Shown piece by piece: positions 50,932 to 59,441 of a stretch of DNA of 64,000 nt. Source of the stretch: Streptomyces guryensis. GTDB lineage: Bacteria > Actinomycetota > Actinomycetes > Streptomycetales > Streptomycetaceae. Every line of letters begins with the position of its first letter. Positions within the stretch are counted from its first letter, which is position 1. The stretch lies in assembly GCF_021261325.1 (NCBI RefSeq), contig NZ_JAJSBI010000020.1:62001-126000 (forward strand), given 5' to 3'. Position numbers and translations under genes: made by a program. Below the pieces are notes generated by a model. That model searched no databases. It worked only from the letters and a program-made list of their open reading frames with translations, and was not told the DNA's origin.

Positions 50932-53900
50932 ATGAGCGATCTCGAGGCTGCGCTGCGTGCTGTCGTCCGGGGTGAGGTGGGCTTCGACGTCACATCCCGG
51001 GCGTTGACGACCATGGACGCGTCCAACTACCGGCGTGTCCCTGTGGGGGTGGTGGCCCCGAGAGACGCGGACGACGTGGCCGCCGTACTGGAGGTCTGTC
51101 GAGCGCACGGCGTGCCCGTCGTACCGCGCGGCGGCGGTACCTCCATCGCCGGGCAGGCCACCGGTACCGGCGTCGTGTTGGACTTCACCCGGCATATGAA
51201 CCGGATCGTGTCCCTGGACCCCGAGACCCGTACCGCCGTCGTCCAGCCGGGGCTCGTCCTGGACCGGTTGCAGGAGGCCGCCGCCCCGCACGGGCTCCGC
51301 TTCGGCCCCGACCCCTCCACGCACAGCCGCTGCACGCTCGGCGGGATGATCGGCAACAACTCGTGCGGCTCGCACTCGGTGGCGTGGGGGACGACCGCGG
51401 ACAGTGTGCGGGAGCTCGATGTGCTCGGCGCGCGCGGCGAGCGGCTGCGGCTCGGTCCGGGGTGGGCCGGGGCGCCGGACAGGCTGCGGGCGCTGGTGGA
51501 GGGGGAGTTGGCGCGGCTGCGGACCGGGTTTCCCGAGCTGCCCCGCCGTATCTCCGGGTATGCGCTGGATGCCCTGCTGCCCGAGAAGGGCGCGGATGTC
51601 GCCCGTTCCTTCTGCGGGAGCGAGGGCACGCTCGGGGTGCTCACGGAAGCCGTCGTACGGCTCGTGGAGGCACCGGGTGCGCGTGCGCTGGCCGTGCTGG
51701 CCTACGCCGACGAGAGCGCCGCCGCCGAGGCCGCGGCCGGGCTGCTGCCGTACGGGCCGCTGACGGTGGAGGGGATGGGGGCGGATCTGGTGCCGTCCAC
51801 GGCCGGGCTGCCGCGGGGCGGCGCCTGGCTGTTCGTGGAGACGGGAGGGGAGACCGGGGCGGAGGCTCGCGCGCGTGCGGAGGCGGTCGTGCGGGCCGCC
51901 GATGTCGTCGACTCGCTCGTCATCACCGATCCGGCCGGGCAGCGGGCGTTGTGGCGGATCCGGGAGGACGCCAGTGGTACGGCCACGCGGATGCCCGACG
52001 GGAGCGAGGCCTGGCCGGGGTGGGAGGACTGCGCGGTCCCGCCCCCGCGGCTCGGCTCGTACCTGCGCGACTTCAGGCGGCTGCTGACCTCCCACGGGCT
52101 GCGCGGCACTCCGTACGGGCACTTCGGGGACGGCTGCATCCACGTCCGTATCGACTTCGACCTGCTGAGCGAGGCGGGCGTCGGCCGTTTCCGGCGCTTC
52201 TCGGAGGAGCTCGCGGACGTGGTCGTGGCGCACGGCGGATCGCTGTCCGGGGAGCACGGGGACGGACAGGCGCGGGCGGAACTGCTTCCGAAGATGTACG
52301 GCGAGGACATGGTCGCCCTCTTCGGGCGCGTGAAGGGCGTCTGGGATCCGGACGGCCTCCTCAACCCCGGCATGCTGGTCCGTCCGGCTCCGCTGGACGC
52401 GAACCTCCGCTTCTCGGTCCTGCCCCGGGAACCGGTCGACGTGGCCTTCGGGTACCCGTCGGACGGCGGCGACTTCTCGGCGGCGGTGCGGCGCTGCGTG
52501 GGCGTCGCCAAGTGCCGTACGACATCCGCGTCCGGCGGGTCCGTCATGTGCCCGTCCTTCCGGGCGACCGGCGAGGAGCAGCACTCCACGCGCGGGCGTG
52601 CCCGGCTGCTGCACGAGATGCTGGCCGGTGAGGTCGTCACCGACGGCTGGCGGTCGGTGGAGGTGCGGGACGCGCTCGACCTGTGCCTGTCCTGCAAGGG
52701 GTGCCGGTCCGACTGCCCGGTCGAGGTCGACATGGCCACGTACAAGGCGGAGTTCCTGCACCACCACTACGCGGGGCGGCGCCGCCCGGCCGCGCACTAC
52801 AGCATGGGCCGGCTGCCGGTGTGGCTGCGGCTGGTCGACCGCACACGCTCCGCCCGGCTGGTCAACTTCCTCGCCTCCGTGGGCCCGTTGGCGGCGCTCG
52901 CCAAGCGGCTGGGCGGGATCGCGCCCGAGCGGGAGCTTCCGCGGCTGGCTTCGGAGACGTTCAGCCGCTGGTGGCGGCGCAGGACCAGGGAACAGCTCCG
53001 GGAAACGGCGGCCCAGTGGAAGGGGACGGGCGGGCCGCCCGACCGACTGGACGAGGGCGCCCTGGCCGGAGGCGAGGCCGACGTCATCGAATCCGCCGAC
53101 TCCGAGACCGACGTCATCGAATCCGCCGACTCCGAAGCCGACGTCATCGAATCCGGCGACTCCGAAGCCGGCGAAACCGAATCCGACGACTTCCCGCCCT
53201 TCGTCGCCCTCTGGCCCGACACCTTCACCGAGTACCTCGCACCCGAGGTCGGCAAGGCGGCCCTGCGGGTGCTGGAGGCGGCCGGGATGTCGGTGATGCA
53301 GACGCCGCGGATGAAGGGGAAGGTCGAAGGGTCCGACGACTACCAGGAGTGGGGGTACAGCGTGAACCTCCTGACGAGCCGCCGTGCCCGCGTCTGCTGT
53401 GGGCTGACGTACCTCTCGACGGGCCAACTCGACCAGGCCCGCAAGGTGTTGCGCCGCACCCTGGACCTGCTGAGCCTGTTCCTGGACCCCAGGCTGGGCG
53501 ACCATGCCCCGGCCTTCGTCGTCCTGGAGCCGAGCTGCGCGGCGGCGCTGCGCACGGACCTGCCGGAGCTGCTGCACGACGACCCGCGTGCCGCCCGCCT
53601 CGCCGCCTCGGTCATGACCTTCGCGGAGGCGCTGGAGCGGTACGCCCCCGACTGGGTGCCGCCCGCCCTTAACCGCGCGGTCACCGGCCAGACCCACTGC
53701 CACCAGCACGCCGTCCTCGGGGACGGCGCGGAGCGCCGTCTGCGGGAAGCGGCGGGACTCACGGGAGAGCTGGCGGGCGGGTGCTGCGGTCTCGCGGGCA
53801 ACTTCGGCTTCGAGAAGGGCCATTACGAGGTGTCGGCGGCCTGCGCCGAGGACCAGTTGCTGCCCGCGGTACGCGGCGCGGCGGACGGGACGGTCGTCCT

Positions 53901-54015
53901 GGCGGACGGCTTCTCCTGCCGGACGCAGTTGGAGCAGCTGGCGGGGGCCCGGGGGAGGCATCTGGCGGAGGTGCTGGCGGAGGCGCTGGAAGAAGGCCCG
54001 CCGGCGCATCCCTGA
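50932..54015 (+). CDS. FAD- and Fe-S-containing oxidoreductase (D-lactate/glycolate dehydrogenase-like)
   Basis: A 1027-aa flavoprotein fused to an iron-sulfur part. FAD-binding (PCMH-type) domain ~35-215 with PRGGGTSIAGQATGTGVVLD, FAD-oxidase C-terminal domain ~220-500 with GDGCIHVRIDFD and SGEHGDGQARAEL, then two ferredoxin-like clusters: CRTTSASGGSVMCPSF region, and CLSCKGCRSDCPVEVD (~584-597). The C-terminal CCG domain has THCHQHAVLG and GGCCGLAGNFGFE (~947-959). This is the architecture of GlpC/GlcD-type D-2-hydroxy-acid dehydrogenases that feed electrons to quinones. Oddity: a 10-residue acidic repeat (A/T)DVIESADSE at ~716-745. ATG 50932 has a GGGGG upstream. Confidence 0.92.
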   Translation: MSDLEAALRAVVRGEVGFDVTSRALTTMDASNYRRVPVGVVAPRDADDVAAVLEVCRAHGVPVVPRGGGTSIAGQATGTGVVLDFTRHMNRIVSLDPETRTAVVQPGLVLDRLQEAAAPHGLRFGPDPSTHSRCTLGGMIGNNSCGSHSVAWGTTADSVRELDVLGARGERLRLGPGWAGAPDRLRALVEGELARLRTGFPELPRRISGYALDALLPEKGADVARSFCGSEGTLGVLTEAVVRLVEAPGARALAVLAYADESAAAEAAAGLLPYGPLTVEGMGADLVPSTAGLPRGGAWLFVETGGETGAEARARAEAVVRAADVVDSLVITDPAGQRALWRIREDASGTATRMPDGSEAWPGWEDCAVPPPRLGSYLRDFRRLLTSHGLRGTPYGHFGDGCIHVRIDFDLLSEAGVGRFRRFSEELADVVVAHGGSLSGEHGDGQARAELLPKMYGEDMVALFGRVKGVWDPDGLLNPGMLVRPAPLDANLRFSVLPREPVDVAFGYPSDGGDFSAAVRRCVGVAKCRTTSASGGSVMCPSFRATGEEQHSTRGRARLLHEMLAGEVVTDGWRSVEVRDALDLCLSCKGCRSDCPVEVDMATYKAEFLHHHYAGRRRPAAHYSMGRLPVWLRLVDRTRSARLVNFLASVGPLAALAKRLGGIAPERELPRLASETFSRWWRRRTREQLRETAAQWKGTGGPPDRLDEGALAGGEADVIESADSETDVIESADSEADVIESGDSEAGETESDDFPPFVALWPDTFTEYLAPEVGKAALRVLEAAGMSVMQTPRMKGKVEGSDDYQEWGYSVNLLTSRRARVCCGLTYLSTGQLDQARKVLRRTLDLLSLFLDPRLGDHAPAFVVLEPSCAAALRTDLPELLHDDPRAARLAASVMTFAEALERYAPDWVPPALNRAVTGQTHCHQHAVLGDGAERRLREAAGLTGELAGGCCGLAGNFGFEKGHYEVSAACAEDQLLPAVRGAADGTVVLADGFSCRTQLEQLAGARGRHLAEVLAEALEEGPPAHP
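53077..53166 (+). repeat. In-frame 30-bp tandem repeat inside the FAD/Fe-S gene
   Basis: Three 30-bp units (53077-53106, 53107-53136, 53137-53166) coding for ADVIESADSE, TDVIESADSE and ADVIESGDSE, then a degenerate fourth. It is a strongly acidic insert between the Fe-S region and the CCG domain. Codon usage stays typical of the gene. Confidence 0.9.
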
Positions 54016-54240
54016 AATCCGCCGGTTTTATAAGCCGGTTCTCAGGTTCATAAGCGAACTCTCAGGCTCGGCGGCCGCACTCAGGTTTTACCCAGGTTTT
54101 CACAGCTCTTGCTTGCCGCCGAGTCGCCGACTTTGCCGTTCTTTGGGTTTCGGGGCGTGTAGGTTCTTCGATGTCGGGTTCCGGACGCGGAATTCAGCAA
54201 TACCGGCATCACAAGTACAGTGCGAATCAAGGAGTCGGAA

Positions 54241-54378
54241 ATGAGCCTCAAGAAGCTCGCCCCGCTGCCCCCGAAGCCCAAGAACAAGCAGCTTCCCCCG
54301 CCGCCCCCGCCGAAGCCGAAGAAGAAGCACCCCAAGCCCCCGGTCCCGAAGCCGATCCCCGGCGGCGACGACCACTGA
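54241..54378 (+). CDS. 45-aa Pro/Lys-rich peptide
   Basis: A short gene with a good RBS (AAGGAG, 6 bases before ATG). The product has 17 Pro and 11 Lys in 45 residues: MSLKKLAPLPPKPKNKQLPP, then PPPPKPKKKHPKPPVPKPIP and GGDDH. No signal peptide, Cys or membrane segment. Positive charge except for the acidic DD near the end. A strong terminator follows at once, so it forms its own transcription unit. The next gene is an ABC exporter. Proline-rich cationic peptides of this size include antimicrobials and cell-wall- or SH3-binding proteins; which, if any, applies is unknown. Confidence 0.75.
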   Translation: MSLKKLAPLPPKPKNKQLPPPPPPKPKKKHPKPPVPKPIPGGDDH

Positions 54379-54385
54379 GTGCTCT

Positions 54386-54418
54386 GAAGAGGGCCGACGT
54401 CAGCCGTCGGCCCTCTTC
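54386..54418 (+). terminator. Strong terminator after the Pro-rich peptide gene
   Basis: Perfect 14-bp stem GAAGAGGGCCGACG / CGTCGGCCCTCTTC with a 5-nt loop, followed by ATTCGTT. It starts 7 bp after the peptide's stop codon and 73 bp before the ABC exporter start. Confidence 0.9.
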
Positions 54419-54490
54419 ATTCGTTGGATTCCACGGCGGAATTCCTGTGGGCGGGTACGGAATGGAGGGGGACGGGATGAAGGGGGCGGG

Positions 54491-56608
54491 ATGGTCATGC
54501 GTGAAGGCGAAGTGAATTCCTCGTCTGGCCATGAGGGGGATGACGAAGAGGATGAATTCGAATACGGCACCCCCGCCATTCCCGCCCGCACCGCATTCCG
54601 CCGTTTCTGGCCGCTGACCAGGGGCCTCAGAAAGTGGCTGCTGCTCGTCTGGGCCTGCACGGTCCTCGCCGCACTCGCCGAGACCGAGGCCATCCTCGTC
54701 TTCAGTGACCTCACCGACAACGCCCTGCAGAAGGGTTCGCCGGCCGCGTTCTGGACGCCGGCCGTGAAGTGGCTGGGCGTGGCGGTGGTGGGCGCGGTCG
54801 TCGCGTACGCCGGCAACTCCCTCGCCGCCTGGATCACCGAGCGCTTCGTGATGAGACTGCGTGACCATGTCTTCGACCACGTACAGAAGCTGCCGCCGCA
54901 CTTCTTCCAGAACCACCGCCAGGGCGATCTGCTGTCCCGTCTGACCAGCGACGTGGAGTCGATCGAGACGATGGTCGTCTCCGGGCTGGTCGGCGCGGCC
55001 TCCGCCGCCTTCTCCGCCCTCTTCTACGCGGCTGCCGCCTTCTGGCTGCGCTGGGACCTGGCCGCCGCCACCTTCGTCCTCGCCCCCCTCTTCTGGCTGG
55101 CCGCCCGCCGCTTCTCCGGTTCCATCAAGGACGTGTCGAGGCAGGGCCGGGTCGCCGACGGCGCGATCACCTCGGTCGTGGAGGAATCCCTTTCCAACAT
55201 CGTCCTCACCCAGGCCTACGACCGCCGCGACGCCGAGCGCCGGCGCCTCGGCGAGGAGGCGAACGCCTGGTTCCGCGCCTCCGTCCGCTCCACCCGCCTC
55301 AACGAGGCCTACGAGCAGCTCGTGGCGGTCATCGAGACGGTGTGCGTCCTCGCGGTGATCGGCATCGGCGCCTGGGAGATCTCCACGGGCCGGATGACCC
55401 TGGGCCAGCTGCTCGCCTTCGCGGCCTTCCTCGGCTACCTCTACCCGCCGGTCCGGGGCCTGGCCCAGCTCGGCCTGACGGTCACCGCGGCCACGGCGGG
55501 CGCGGAACGCCTGATCGAGATCCTCGACGTACGCCCGTCCGTCGAGGACCCCCGGCACGGCGGCACCGACATCGGCCGCCCCGACGGCACGGTCGAGGTC
55601 CGCGACGTCGGCTTCACCTACCCCGGCGCCGACACCCTCGCCCTCCAGGGCCTGTCCTTCAAGGTCGACCCCGGCGAACTGGTGATCGTCACCGGCCCGA
55701 GCGGCGCGGGCAAGTCGACGGTCTCGAAACTGCTGCTGCGGTTCTACGACCCCGACGCCGGGGACGTACTCCTGGACGGCGTGCCGGTCCGCGACCTCCC
55801 CCTCGCCCGCCTGCGCGAGTACGTCACCCTCCTCCCGCAGGAGACCCTCGTCCTGCACGACACCGTCCGCGCCAACATCGCCTGCGGCCGCGCCGGCGCC
55901 AGCGAGCAGGCGATCGAGGAGGCGGCGCGGGCGGCCGACGCGCACGAGTTCATCCTGCGGCTCCCCGAGGGCTACGACACCAAGGTCGACCCCAACTCGG
56001 CGCGGCTCTCCGGCGGTCAGCTGCAACGCCTCGCCATCGCCCGCGCGATCCTGCGCGACGCCCCGGTCCTGGTCCTCGACGAACCGACGACGGGCCTCGA
56101 CGCGATGGCCGCCCGCCGCGTGGTGAAGCCCCTGCGCCGCCTGATGGCGGGCCGTACGACCATCATGATCACCCACGACCTCAACCTCGCCCCCGACGCC
56201 GACCGCATCCTGGTCGTCGACCACGGCCGGATCGTCGAGACCGGCCGGCACGAGGAACTCCTGGCGCGCGGCGGGGCGTACGCACGCCTCCACCGCTCCC
56301 AGAACAACGCCGTGACGGACACGGCGGAGCTGCGGTTGCCGCTGTTCGCGGAAGGAACGGAAGGATTCGCCGAGGCCCCGGCGGCCGTCGGGCAGGCTGC
56401 GTACGGCTACCAGGCGTACGAGGGGCAGCAGGCGTACGAGGGGCAGCAGGGGCAGCAGGGGTACGAGGGGCACGAGGGGTACGGATCGTACGGGGCGTGG
56501 CAGGGGCCGTCGTACGCCCACGACCAGTACGTCAACGCGGCGGTCCCCACCACGCTCCCCGACGGCCGCCCCCTCTTCCGTGACGAGGAGCCCTGGCCCG
56601 GCATCTGA
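54491..56608 (+). CDS. ABC exporter half-transporter with Tyr/Gln/Gly-rich tail
   Basis: A 705-aa fused permease-ATPase. An acidic N-terminus (GHEGDDEEDEFEYG) precedes six membrane helices (~45-330). The ATPase has Walker A VTGPSGAGKST (~400), signature LSGGQ (~506) and Walker B VLVLDEPTTGLD. The order and coupling-helix style match type I (B-family) exporters of drugs, lipids or peptides; the protein probably forms a homodimer. C-terminal ~60 residues (640-695) are repeats of YEGQQ/YEGHEG with many Tyr, Gln and Gly, an unusual low-complexity tail. ATG 54491 follows AGGGGG. It lies downstream of the Pro-rich peptide gene. Confidence 0.9.
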   Translation: MVMREGEVNSSSGHEGDDEEDEFEYGTPAIPARTAFRRFWPLTRGLRKWLLLVWACTVLAALAETEAILVFSDLTDNALQKGSPAAFWTPAVKWLGVAVVGAVVAYAGNSLAAWITERFVMRLRDHVFDHVQKLPPHFFQNHRQGDLLSRLTSDVESIETMVVSGLVGAASAAFSALFYAAAAFWLRWDLAAATFVLAPLFWLAARRFSGSIKDVSRQGRVADGAITSVVEESLSNIVLTQAYDRRDAERRRLGEEANAWFRASVRSTRLNEAYEQLVAVIETVCVLAVIGIGAWEISTGRMTLGQLLAFAAFLGYLYPPVRGLAQLGLTVTAATAGAERLIEILDVRPSVEDPRHGGTDIGRPDGTVEVRDVGFTYPGADTLALQGLSFKVDPGELVIVTGPSGAGKSTVSKLLLRFYDPDAGDVLLDGVPVRDLPLARLREYVTLLPQETLVLHDTVRANIACGRAGASEQAIEEAARAADAHEFILRLPEGYDTKVDPNSARLSGGQLQRLAIARAILRDAPVLVLDEPTTGLDAMAARRVVKPLRRLMAGRTTIMITHDLNLAPDADRILVVDHGRIVETGRHEELLARGGAYARLHRSQNNAVTDTAELRLPLFAEGTEGFAEAPAAVGQAAYGYQAYEGQQAYEGQQGQQGYEGHEGYGSYGAWQGPSYAHDQYVNAAVPTTLPDGRPLFRDEEPWPGI

Positions 56609-56738
56609 GGCCGCACTGTCCACCATTCAGGACAGCTGCAAAACGGGTTCACACGCCTGACCGAGTCCACTACCCTGGACCTGGCAGTGCATCACGATGA
56701 ACAAGTCGTGAACCCCGAGCCGAGCACCTGGACCGCCC

Positions 56739-57680
56739 GTGACCACCCCGAGCACGACCACGACCACGACCACCAACACCTCACCGGCAGCGGTGCACTC
56801 CCCGACCGCCCCGCACCGCCGGGGCTCCCTCGGTCCGGTCGGCCTGGTCCTGGCCGGTGGTGTGTCCGTGCAGTTCGGCGCCGCGCTGGCGGTGAACCTG
56901 ATGCCGCGGGCGGGCGCGCTCGGCGTGGTCACCCTGCGCCTTCTCGCTGCGGCCGTCGTCCTGCTGTTGGTCTGCCGCCCCCGGCTGCGCGGCCACTCGC
57001 GCACCGACTGGGGCACGGTGATCGCCTTCGGTATCACGCTGGGCGCGATGAACGGCCTCTTCTACCAGGCGGTCGCGCGCATCCCGCTCGGCCCGGCGGT
57101 CACCCTGGAGGTCCTCGGCCCGCTCGCCCTGTCGGTCCTGGCCTCGCGCCGCGCGGTCAACGTCGTCTGGGCCGGACTCGCCCTGGCCGGCGTCTTCCTG
57201 CTCGGCGGCGGAGGCTTCGACGGCCTCGACCCGGCCGGTGTCGCCTTCGCGTTGGGCGCGGGCGCCATGTGGGCGGCGTACATCGTGTTCAGTGCGCGGA
57301 CGGGCCGACGGTTCCCGCAGGCGGACGGGCTGGCGCTGGCCATGGCGGTCGGGGCGCTGCTGATGCTGCCGCTGGGCATCGCCGAATCCGGGGCGAAGCT
57401 CATCGACCCGACGACGGTCGCACTGGGCTCGGCGGTGGCCGTCATGTCCTCGGTGCTCCCGTACACCCTGGAACTCCTGGCCCTGCGCACCCTCCCCGCC
57501 TCCACCTTCGCGATCATGATGAGCCTGGAGCCGGCCCTCGCCGCGACCGCCGGCTTCCTCATCCTGGGCCAGTCCCTCTCCACCTGGCAGGCCGCCGCGA
57601 TCGCCCTGGTCATCGCGGCGAGCATGGGGGCGGTGCGGACGCAGGTGGGGCGGGGGAAGGCGCCGGTGCCGGAGGCCTGA
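56739..57680 (+). CDS. EamA/DMT-family exporter (RhtA-like)
   Basis: A 313-aa inner-membrane exporter with ten helices arranged as two EamA repeats (GLVLAGGVSVQFGAALAVNL begins the first; AGVAFALGAGAMWAAYIVFS the second). The pattern SRRAVNVVWAGLALAGVFLL and PALAATAGFLILGQSLSTWQ is typical of the RhtA/threonine-homoserine efflux group. The N-terminus is a run of Thr (TTPSTTTTTTTN), polar and probably disordered. GTG 56739 is the start read here; a later start before SLGPVGLVLAGG is conceivable. Confidence 0.9.
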   Translation: MTTPSTTTTTTTNTSPAAVHSPTAPHRRGSLGPVGLVLAGGVSVQFGAALAVNLMPRAGALGVVTLRLLAAAVVLLLVCRPRLRGHSRTDWGTVIAFGITLGAMNGLFYQAVARIPLGPAVTLEVLGPLALSVLASRRAVNVVWAGLALAGVFLLGGGGFDGLDPAGVAFALGAGAMWAAYIVFSARTGRRFPQADGLALAMAVGALLMLPLGIAESGAKLIDPTTVALGSAVAVMSSVLPYTLELLALRTLPASTFAIMMSLEPALAATAGFLILGQSLSTWQAAAIALVIAASMGAVRTQVGRGKAPVPEA

Positions 57681-57721
57681 CGGCCAGGTGCCAGGGGCCC
57701 GACGGCCGGGGCCGGATGCGT

Positions 57722-58471
57722 TCAGGCGGCGGGCTTCTCCCAGACCGACACGTGCTGTCGGCTGTCGCTGGTGAAGGGGTCGCGGGTCCAGCCGTCCCAG
57801 CGGTCGCGCAGCCGCATCCCGGCCAGCCGGGCCATGAGGTCGAGCTCCGAGGGCCAGACGTAGCGGAAGGGCACGGCGAGATACGAACCGTGGCCCTCCC
57901 CGTCGACCCGCACATGATGCGAGCTCATCGACTGGGTGGCGACGTCGTAGAGGTCGAACCCGAGCCGTCCGTCTCCCACGTGGAACGGTACGGCGTTCTG
58001 TCCGGGCGGCAGCCGGCGCAGATCCGGGACGCCGACCTCGACGACGAAGCAGCCGCCGGGTTCCAGATGCTCGGCGACATTGCGGAAGCAGTCGACCTGG
58101 GCGTCCTGCGAGGTCAGGTTCATGATCGTGTTGAAGACGAGGTAGGCCAGCGAGAACCGGCCCTCCGCCTTGGCCGTCGCGAAGTCCCCGATCGTCACGG
58201 CGATCCCGTCACCCCCGGGCTTGGCCCGCATCCGCTCGACCATCGCCCGGGACATGTCGATGCCGTGCACGTCCACACCGCGCCGCGCGAGCGGCAGAGC
58301 GACACGTCCCGTCCCGATGCCGAGTTCGAGCGCCCGCCCGTTCCCACTCCCGGCAAGCTCCGCCAGCAGCTCGACCGCCGGATCCAGCCGGTCCGCCGTG
58401 AACATCTCCGCCGACGACTCGTCGTACCCCGCCGCGACGGACTCCCCGAAGTAACCGTCCTCATCGATCAC
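57722..58471 (-). CDS. Class I SAM-dependent methyltransferase
   Basis: A 249-aa methyltransferase. Motif I is ALELGIGTGRVALPLARRG (residues ~47-65), the acidic residue after strand 2 is in VHGIDMSRAM, and post-I/II segments follow in the usual order (TIGDFA, AYLVFNTIMN). The N-terminal YFGESVAAGYDE and the rest resemble proteins that methylate small molecules. The substrate is not known. It converges with the EamA gene 41 bp away. Start ATG 58471 is natural. Confidence 0.9.
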   Translation of the reverse strand: MIDEDGYFGESVAAGYDESSAEMFTADRLDPAVELLAELAGSGNGRALELGIGTGRVALPLARRGVDVHGIDMSRAMVERMRAKPGGDGIAVTIGDFATAKAEGRFSLAYLVFNTIMNLTSQDAQVDCFRNVAEHLEPGGCFVVEVGVPDLRRLPPGQNAVPFHVGDGRLGFDLYDVATQSMSSHHVRVDGEGHGSYLAVPFRYVWPSELDLMARLAGMRLRDRWDGWTRDPFTSDSRQHVSVWEKPAA

Positions 58472-58528
58472 CGGAGGACCGTACTGCGGGGGCGGTGGGC
58501 GGCGCGCCTCAATTTCAGCGGTCCGCTT

Positions 58529-58957
58529 TCAGTCGTCCGCTTTCAGCGATTCACGGTCAGCAATTCGCGCTGTAACGGACACAACCGGCGGCGGGGAGTG
58601 GTCGTGGTCCCACTCCCGCTGCGCGGCCGTCAGCGCTCCGCCGGCCAGGAGGGCCACCAACAGGTGCGTGATCACGGTCCAGCGGGCACGGAAGACACCC
58701 GCGACAACTGCCAGGACGAGTACGGCGATCAGCAGGGCCCGTAAACGCTCCATGTGCGCGAGACCGGCCGCGTCGATCCGCGCCCGGTCGCCCTGCGCCG
58801 CCCATACCTCCAGGCCGTAGCCGTATATCCAGTCCAGCACGAGCCACCCGGCCTCCAGGAGGAACAGGGGAATCGCGAGGGCGAGGTCCACGCCCAGCCG
58901 TGTTCTGCGCGACCAGGGGCGCAGACGGCGGTCCGGGGCTACGAGGGTGTCGGTCAT
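58529..58957 (-). CDS. Small integral membrane protein (142 aa)
   Basis: A 142-aa protein with about three hydrophobic segments: GVDLALAIPLFLLEAGWLVL, LRALLIAVLVLAVVAGVFRA and TVITHLLVALLAGGALTAA, between a basic N-terminus and an acidic C-terminal tail. The segment DWIYGYGLEVWAAQGDRA lies between helices 1 and 2. No family recognised. ATG 58957 is chosen as the start directly before TDTLVAPDRRLRPWSR. Confidence 0.75.
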   Translation of the reverse strand: MTDTLVAPDRRLRPWSRRTRLGVDLALAIPLFLLEAGWLVLDWIYGYGLEVWAAQGDRARIDAAGLAHMERLRALLIAVLVLAVVAGVFRARWTVITHLLVALLAGGALTAAQREWDHDHSPPPVVSVTARIADRESLKADD

Positions 58958-59004
58958 GGGTGCAGCGTGGCGCGCCGGGTGGTGGCGCGCATGAGCACCC
59001 GTAC

Positions 59005-59202
59005 TCAGCCGCGAGGATTCTCGGCGGCACCTCGGACGAAGGCGGCGGGGGTGAGGGTGAGGGCCCCGGCGGAGGGGTTCTCGGAGTCGCGGACGGCTAT
59101 GCGGGGGGTGAGGTCGGCGACCTCGACGCAATCACCTCCGGTGTCGCCGCTGTGGGACGACTTACGCCAGCGGGCTCCGGTCAGGTCCTGGCTGTTGTGC
59201 AT
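59005..59202 (-). CDS. DUF397 protein
   Basis: A 65-aa member of DUF397, a Streptomyces-specific small family encoded after XRE regulators. The signature WRKSSHSGDTGGDCVEVADL is fully present, followed by IAVRDSENPSAGALTLTPAA. DUF397 proteins are thought to work with their neighbouring XRE regulator. Here the regulator gene upstream is collapsed to a short fragment that now runs directly into the DUF397 start (ATG 59202). Confidence 0.88.
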   Translation of the reverse strand: MHNSQDLTGARWRKSSHSGDTGGDCVEVADLTPRIAVRDSENPSAGALTLTPAAFVRGAAENPRG

Positions 59203-59323
59203 ACAGAACACGATCGAGCCGAGCGCCGCCTGGGTCAGCCCCCCCTGCCTCCCGAGCGCGCCGTAGCTCGTAGCCGTAGTACTCCAGCGGCGACGCACTG
59301 GGATCAAGTTCGCGGATATGCAC
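59203..59323 (-). pseudogene. Remnant of XRE regulator fused to DUF397
   Basis: GTG 59323 (RBS GGAGG) starts V-H-I-R-E-L-D-P-S-A-S-P-L-E-Y-Y-G-Y-E-L-R-R-A-R-E-A-G-G, the N-terminus of an XRE/DUF5753-type regulator. A run of seven G (59239-59245 on + as C) adds one base; restoring the frame gives LTQAALGSIVFC and then the DUF397 start. The remaining ~240 residues of the regulator are absent, so a deletion joined the two genes. Confidence 0.78.
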
Positions 59324-59396
59324 GGCGACCACCTCCGCTCACCGAGGGTAGCTATATGAACACGTACAGATCCCGTTCTGTGGAATACAAATTAAT

Positions 59397-59410
59397 GCAA
59401 GCACGCTTGC
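59397..59410. promoter_or_regulatory. Operator candidate upstream of acyl-CoA operon
   Basis: GCAAGCACGCTTGC: perfect 6-bp inverted repeats with a 2-nt spacer, in an AT-richer stretch about 32 bp before the first gene of the operon. Sites of this shape are typical of TetR-family repressors of acyl-CoA metabolism; no TetR gene is visible in the window. Confidence 0.55.
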
Positions 59411-59441
59411 TTGTTTCTGAACCCCCTGCCATGCTCGCCCC

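Noticed and set aside
50557..54009. A 1150-codon open frame on the - strand opposite the FAD/Fe-S gene
   Set aside because: Antisense shadow of a strongly biased gene; it has low-complexity Arg/Pro content and no start signal.
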